Shown here: in pieces, positions 5,438 to 8,139 of the stretch | How the letters are laid out: each line of letters starts with the position of its first letter | Numbering within the stretch: position 1 is the first letter of the stretch | Source of the DNA: an uncultured Christensenella sp. | GTDB taxonomy: Bacteria; Bacillota; Clostridia; Christensenellales; Borkfalkiaceae | Direction of reading: 5' to 3' | NCBI GenBank assembly: GCA_910586365.1 | Contig: CAJUGP010000062.1 | Coordinates: forward strand, 1-8,139 | DNA: 8,139 bases | Translations under genes and position numbers: made by a program | Notes under the pieces: model-generated | Databases searched by the model: none | What the model saw: only the letters and a program-made list of their open reading frames with translations | Told to the model about the DNA's origin: nothing

Positions 5438-7794
5438 AAAAATTTGCGTTGGCGGGCAATCCCAACTGCGGAAAAACCACGCTTTTCAATCTGTTAACGG
5501 GTTCGACGGCGTACGTCGGCAACTGGCCGGGCGTCACCGTCGATAAACGCGAAGGAACGTATAAGGGCGGCGAGGAAAAGGTGGATATCGTCGACCTGCC
5601 CGGTATCTATTCTCTTTCGCCTTACACGCCCGAAGAGATCGTTTCGCGCAATTATATCTTAGACGAAAAGCCCGATTGCGTCATCAATATCGTCGATGCG
5701 ACCAACCTCGAGCGCAACCTCTATCTGACCACGCAGCTTATGGAAATCGACGTGCCCGTGATCATCGCGCTCAACATGATGGACGCCGTGGAAAAGAGCG
5801 GCGATAAAATCGACGCAAAGGCGCTCGAACAAAAAACGGGACTGCCCGTCGTCGCCATATCCGCGTTGAAGGGCGCGGGGATCAAAGAACTCATGGACCG
5901 CGCAATCAAGCTTTCCAAAGAGGGCAGAAAGGGCGAAACGCTGCTCAAAAATTCCCCGATCGCGCATCTTATCCGCGACGTTGCCATCGCGCTCGAAGGG
6001 CAGAAGGTGGAAAATCCGCTCTTTCATGCCGTCAAGCTTTCGGAAATGGACGAAATCGAGGCAGGCATGCACCCCGAACTCGTGGAAACGGTGGATAAGT
6101 TCAAAGCGACGTTCACCGATGAAACGTTCGGCACCGACTTCGAGGCGATCGTCGCCGATGCGCGTTACAAATACATATCGGCAAACTACTCTTCCGTCGT
6201 AGAGAAAAAGAACACCGAGGAACGCGTGCTTTCCAAATCGGATAAAGCCGATCGCGTTTTAACGCACCGCATATGGGGAATTCCGATTTTTCTTGTGATT
6301 TTACTCGGGATATTCCACTTGACTTTTTCGGAAAATCTGCTCTTCCTCAACGGATTTACCGATGCGCAGGGTTGGATGCCGACGCTCGAAGAGCTGGGCA
6401 TGGATACGGGCAACGCGGGCGTAACGCTGCTTGCCTGTTTCTACGACGGCGCGGTATTCTCGCCCGGCGTGATGATAACAAACCTTTGGAATTGGATCAT
6501 CGGCTGGATCGGCACGCTGTTGGAACTGTGCTGCGCCAATGCCGCGCCCTGGGTGGGCAGCTTTGTGGTCGACGGAATTTGGGGCGGTCTTTCCGCCGTG
6601 CTCGGGTTCCTGCCGCAGATCCTCGTGCTCTTCCTCTTCTTCTCGATTTTGGAAGACTCGGGCTACATGGCGCGCGTGGCGTTCATCTTAGACAGAATTT
6701 TCCGTAAATTCGGACTTTCGGGCAGAGCCTTCATGCCCATGATCATGGGCTTCGGCTGTTCGCTGCCCGCCATGATCAACACCCGTACGCTTGCCGACGA
6801 GCAGGAGCGCACCGCCACGGTCCGCGTCATTCCCTTCTTCTCGTGCGGCGCGAAGCTGCCCATTTTAACGGCGGTGGCGGGGGCGATCGTCGCATCCTTC
6901 GGGGTGGGGAACGCCGACCTCATCACCTACGGCATGTACGTGTTGGGCATCGTCACGGCAATCGTGTGCGTGCTTATCATGCGCAGTACGACCATGCGCG
7001 GCGACGTTCCGCCCTTTATCATGGAGCTGCCGACCTATCACCGCCCGCTTTTCAAAGGCTTGATGATTCATCTTTGGGATAAGACCAAACATTTCGTGAA
7101 AAAGGCGTTTACGATCATCTTCGCCTCGACCATCATCATTTGGTTTCTCTCGTCTTTCTCGTGGGAATGGCGTTTCCTGCTCGAAGAGGTCGAAGGGAAC
7201 ATGGTCAATCTTCAAACCGAACAAAGCATTTTAGGCAGTATCGGCATGCTCATTCAGCCGCTGTTCACGCCGCTCGGATTCGGTTCGCAGCTCGGCGCGA
7301 ACGGTTGGGTATTCGCCGTTGCCGCCCTTACGGGTTTGGTTGCGAAGGAAAACGTCATTGCAACGTTCGGCACGCTTGCCGCGGCGGTTGCGGGTTCGTA
7401 TATCGCCACCGAAGAGGGCATCACCGAGGTCGTCGCCATGATCGGCGCGACGGGCATTACCATTCCCGCGCTCATTTCTTTTATCGCCTTTAACATGCTC
7501 ACGATTCCCTGTTTTGCGGCATGCGCCACGGCGAAAGCCGAGTTGCCGAAGGGCAAGTTCAAATGGACGCTGCTCTTCTGGGTATGTACCTCGTATATCG
7601 TATCGAGCATGATTTATCTCATCGGCAGTTGGTGGTGGACGGCGTTCGTCTTTGCGGCGGCGATCGCGGCGGTTGTCGTCACGATCGTGCTTTGGAACAA
7701 AAAGCGCCCTGCGCTGAAAAAAGCCGCGGCGGAAAGGAAAGCGGAACAGATCGCGGAGTTAGCCGTATCCGACGACGAAAAAGAGGAGAAATAA
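5434..7794 (+). CDS. feoB: FeoB ferrous iron transporter
   Basis: A 786-residue inner-membrane Fe(II) transporter with an N-terminal GTPase. G-protein motifs are intact: G1 GNPNCGKT (8-15), G2 Thr in WPGVT (31-35), G3 DLPG (54-57), G4 NMMD (114-117) and G5 SALKG (143-147). A helical spacer (about 170-270) leads to the membrane part, starting near 276. The gate regions carry GFGCSLPAM (439-447), CGAKLP (471-476), the conserved KENVIATFG (638-646) and a PCFAACATAKAE segment (692-703), so the cysteines proposed to line the ion path are present. The C-terminal tail (755-786) is highly charged and cytosolic. GGAGG at 5424-5428 inside feoA-2 provides the ribosome binding site, and the ATG overlaps the feoA-2 stop. 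Length is at the upper end for the family. No frameshift or missing motif is seen. Confidence 0.98.
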   Translation: MKKFALAGNPNCGKTTLFNLLTGSTAYVGNWPGVTVDKREGTYKGGEEKVDIVDLPGIYSLSPYTPEEIVSRNYILDEKPDCVINIVDATNLERNLYLTTQLMEIDVPVIIALNMMDAVEKSGDKIDAKALEQKTGLPVVAISALKGAGIKELMDRAIKLSKEGRKGETLLKNSPIAHLIRDVAIALEGQKVENPLFHAVKLSEMDEIEAGMHPELVETVDKFKATFTDETFGTDFEAIVADARYKYISANYSSVVEKKNTEERVLSKSDKADRVLTHRIWGIPIFLVILLGIFHLTFSENLLFLNGFTDAQGWMPTLEELGMDTGNAGVTLLACFYDGAVFSPGVMITNLWNWIIGWIGTLLELCCANAAPWVGSFVVDGIWGGLSAVLGFLPQILVLFLFFSILEDSGYMARVAFILDRIFRKFGLSGRAFMPMIMGFGCSLPAMINTRTLADEQERTATVRVIPFFSCGAKLPILTAVAGAIVASFGVGNADLITYGMYVLGIVTAIVCVLIMRSTTMRGDVPPFIMELPTYHRPLFKGLMIHLWDKTKHFVKKAFTIIFASTIIIWFLSSFSWEWRFLLEEVEGNMVNLQTEQSILGSIGMLIQPLFTPLGFGSQLGANGWVFAVAALTGLVAKENVIATFGTLAAAVAGSYIATEEGITEVVAMIGATGITIPALISFIAFNMLTIPCFAACATAKAELPKGKFKWTLLFWVCTSYIVSSMIYLIGSWWWTAFVFAAAIAAVVVTIVLWNKKRPALKKAAAERKAEQIAELAVSDDEKEEK

Positions 7795-7797
7795 CCT

Positions 7798-7962
7798 GTG
7801 CAGTGGTATGAAATTTTGATCGTCGTTGCGGCGTGCGTGTTCGTGGTCGCTGTGGTCGTATGGCAGATCGTCCGCAGAAAAGCGGGCAAGGGCGGTTGCT
7901 GCGGAAACTGTGCATCTTGCCGCGGCTGCGCGCATTCGCAAAAAGACGAAAGGAAAAAATAG
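7798..7962 (+). CDS. FeoB-associated Cys-rich membrane protein (GTG start)
   Basis: A 54-residue single-pass membrane protein of the FeoB-associated Cys-rich type. It starts with GTG at 7798, three bases after the feoB stop, with AGAGGAG (7781-7787) 10 bases upstream, so searches limited to ATG miss it. Residues 4-25 form one membrane helix (YEILIVVAACVFVVAVVVW), followed by basic residues (RRK) and a glycine-cysteine segment with Cys at 34, 35, 38, 41 and 44, spaced CC-x2-C-x2-C-x2-C. The tail is polar and charged. Such proteins regularly follow feoB in Clostridia. The cysteines could bind Fe(II) or a cluster at the cytosolic face; that role is inferred, not shown. Confidence 0.9.
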   Translation: MQWYEILIVVAACVFVVAVVVWQIVRRKAGKGGCCGNCASCRGCAHSQKDERKK

Positions 7963-7982
7963 CTCATTCTTACAATCTCCAT

Positions 7983-8028
7983 AAAAACAAACGGGAGCGG
8001 CGACATGCCGCCCTCGTTTGTTTTTTTT
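7983..8028. terminator. Intrinsic terminator after the feo operon
   Basis: A long hairpin pairs AAAACAAACG (from 7984) with CGTTTGTTTT (to about 8024) and GCGGC with GCCGC around a GACAT loop, with a short internal mismatch between the two stems. A run of eight T follows on the plus strand, and the A-tract gives it a second terminator face on the minus strand. Confidence 0.85.
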
Positions 8029-8052
8029 AGGATGAAATATGTGCGACATGAG

Positions 8053-8139
8053 ACCCTTCGACTGCGCTCAGGGTGACAAAGAAGGGGGGCATGAGTGACA
8101 AAGAGGGGGCATGAGTGACAAAGAGGGGGCATGAGTGAC
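8053..8139. repeat. Dyad element plus tandem 20-22-bp repeats at the right edge
   Basis: ACCCT...AGGGT with the core CTTCGACTGCGCTCAG (about 8053-8074) matches an interspersed repeat type common in bacterial intergenic DNA, recalled rather than searched. It ends GTGAC and is followed by three tandem units. The first is 22 bp (8078-8099); the next two are identical 20-mers, AAAGAGGGGGCATGAGTGAC (8100-8119 and 8120-8139). The window stops exactly at a unit boundary, so the array may continue. No promoter or credible gene is seen in it. Confidence 0.85.

Noticed and set aside
7614..8132. 172-codon minus-strand frame at the right edge
   Set aside because: It runs antisense through the end of feoB, the small Cys-rich gene and the terminator, and its N-terminus is just the translated tandem repeat.
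8053..8139. CRISPR array
   Set aside because: The units are directly tandem with no spacers between them, and no cas genes are present.

Overview
The window looks like a chromosomal contig from a Bacillota (Clostridia-like) bacterium with roughly half G+C. The pointers are a PadR-type regulator paired with a HAAS/DUF4097 membrane protein, a feoA-feoA-feoB cluster followed by a small Cys-rich FeoB-associated protein, sigma-A-like promoters with 17-bp spacers, strong GGAG-type ribosome binding sites, and intergenic repeats of a kind common in gut Clostridia assemblies. The lineage is inferred from gene content and style, not from a marker gene. There is no tRNA, rRNA, CRISPR array, transposase or phage gene.

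Layout, left to right. (1) 1-259: the C-terminal part of a thioredoxin, cut exactly at its active-site motif. The 45 bases in front of it are a perfect inverted copy of bases 602-646, which lie inside the neighbouring protease gene, so the left edge is probably a chimeric join. (2) A bidirectional terminator (about 271-303) separates it from a minus-strand gene for a membrane-anchored M48-type zinc metallopeptidase with a helical-repeat C-terminal half (308-2347). (3) A 132-bp divergent control region holds a promoter for the protease, apparently giving a leaderless mRNA, and a promoter for padR with a 7-7-7 inverted repeat over its -10 box. (4) A two-gene operon: padR (2480-2791) and a HAAS + transmembrane + DUF4097 protein (2788-4386), ending in a strong terminator. 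(5) An intergenic island of about 230 bp with decayed palindromic repeats. (6) The iron operon: promoter, a leader with a duplicated 18-bp dyad, feoA-1 (4815-5027), an interspersed repeat, feoA-2 (5204-5437), feoB (5434-7794) and a 54-residue Cys-rich membrane protein with a GTG start (7798-7962), closed by a terminator. (7) The right edge is repetitive: a dyad element and three tandem copies of a 20-22-bp unit running to the last base.

How the genes work together. The feo genes form a ferrous iron uptake unit. FeoB is the GTP-dependent membrane transporter, the FeoA proteins are its cytosolic SH3-like partners, and the small Cys-rich protein is a known FeoB companion. PadR probably represses its own operon and so controls the envelope protein beside it. 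The divergent M48 peptidase is a plausible envelope quality-control partner, but that link rests on position only.

I see no clearly new multi-gene system. The observations most worth following up are the inverted-repeat junction at the left edge, the duplicated dyad with a competing hairpin in the feo leader, and the leaderless-looking protease promoter.
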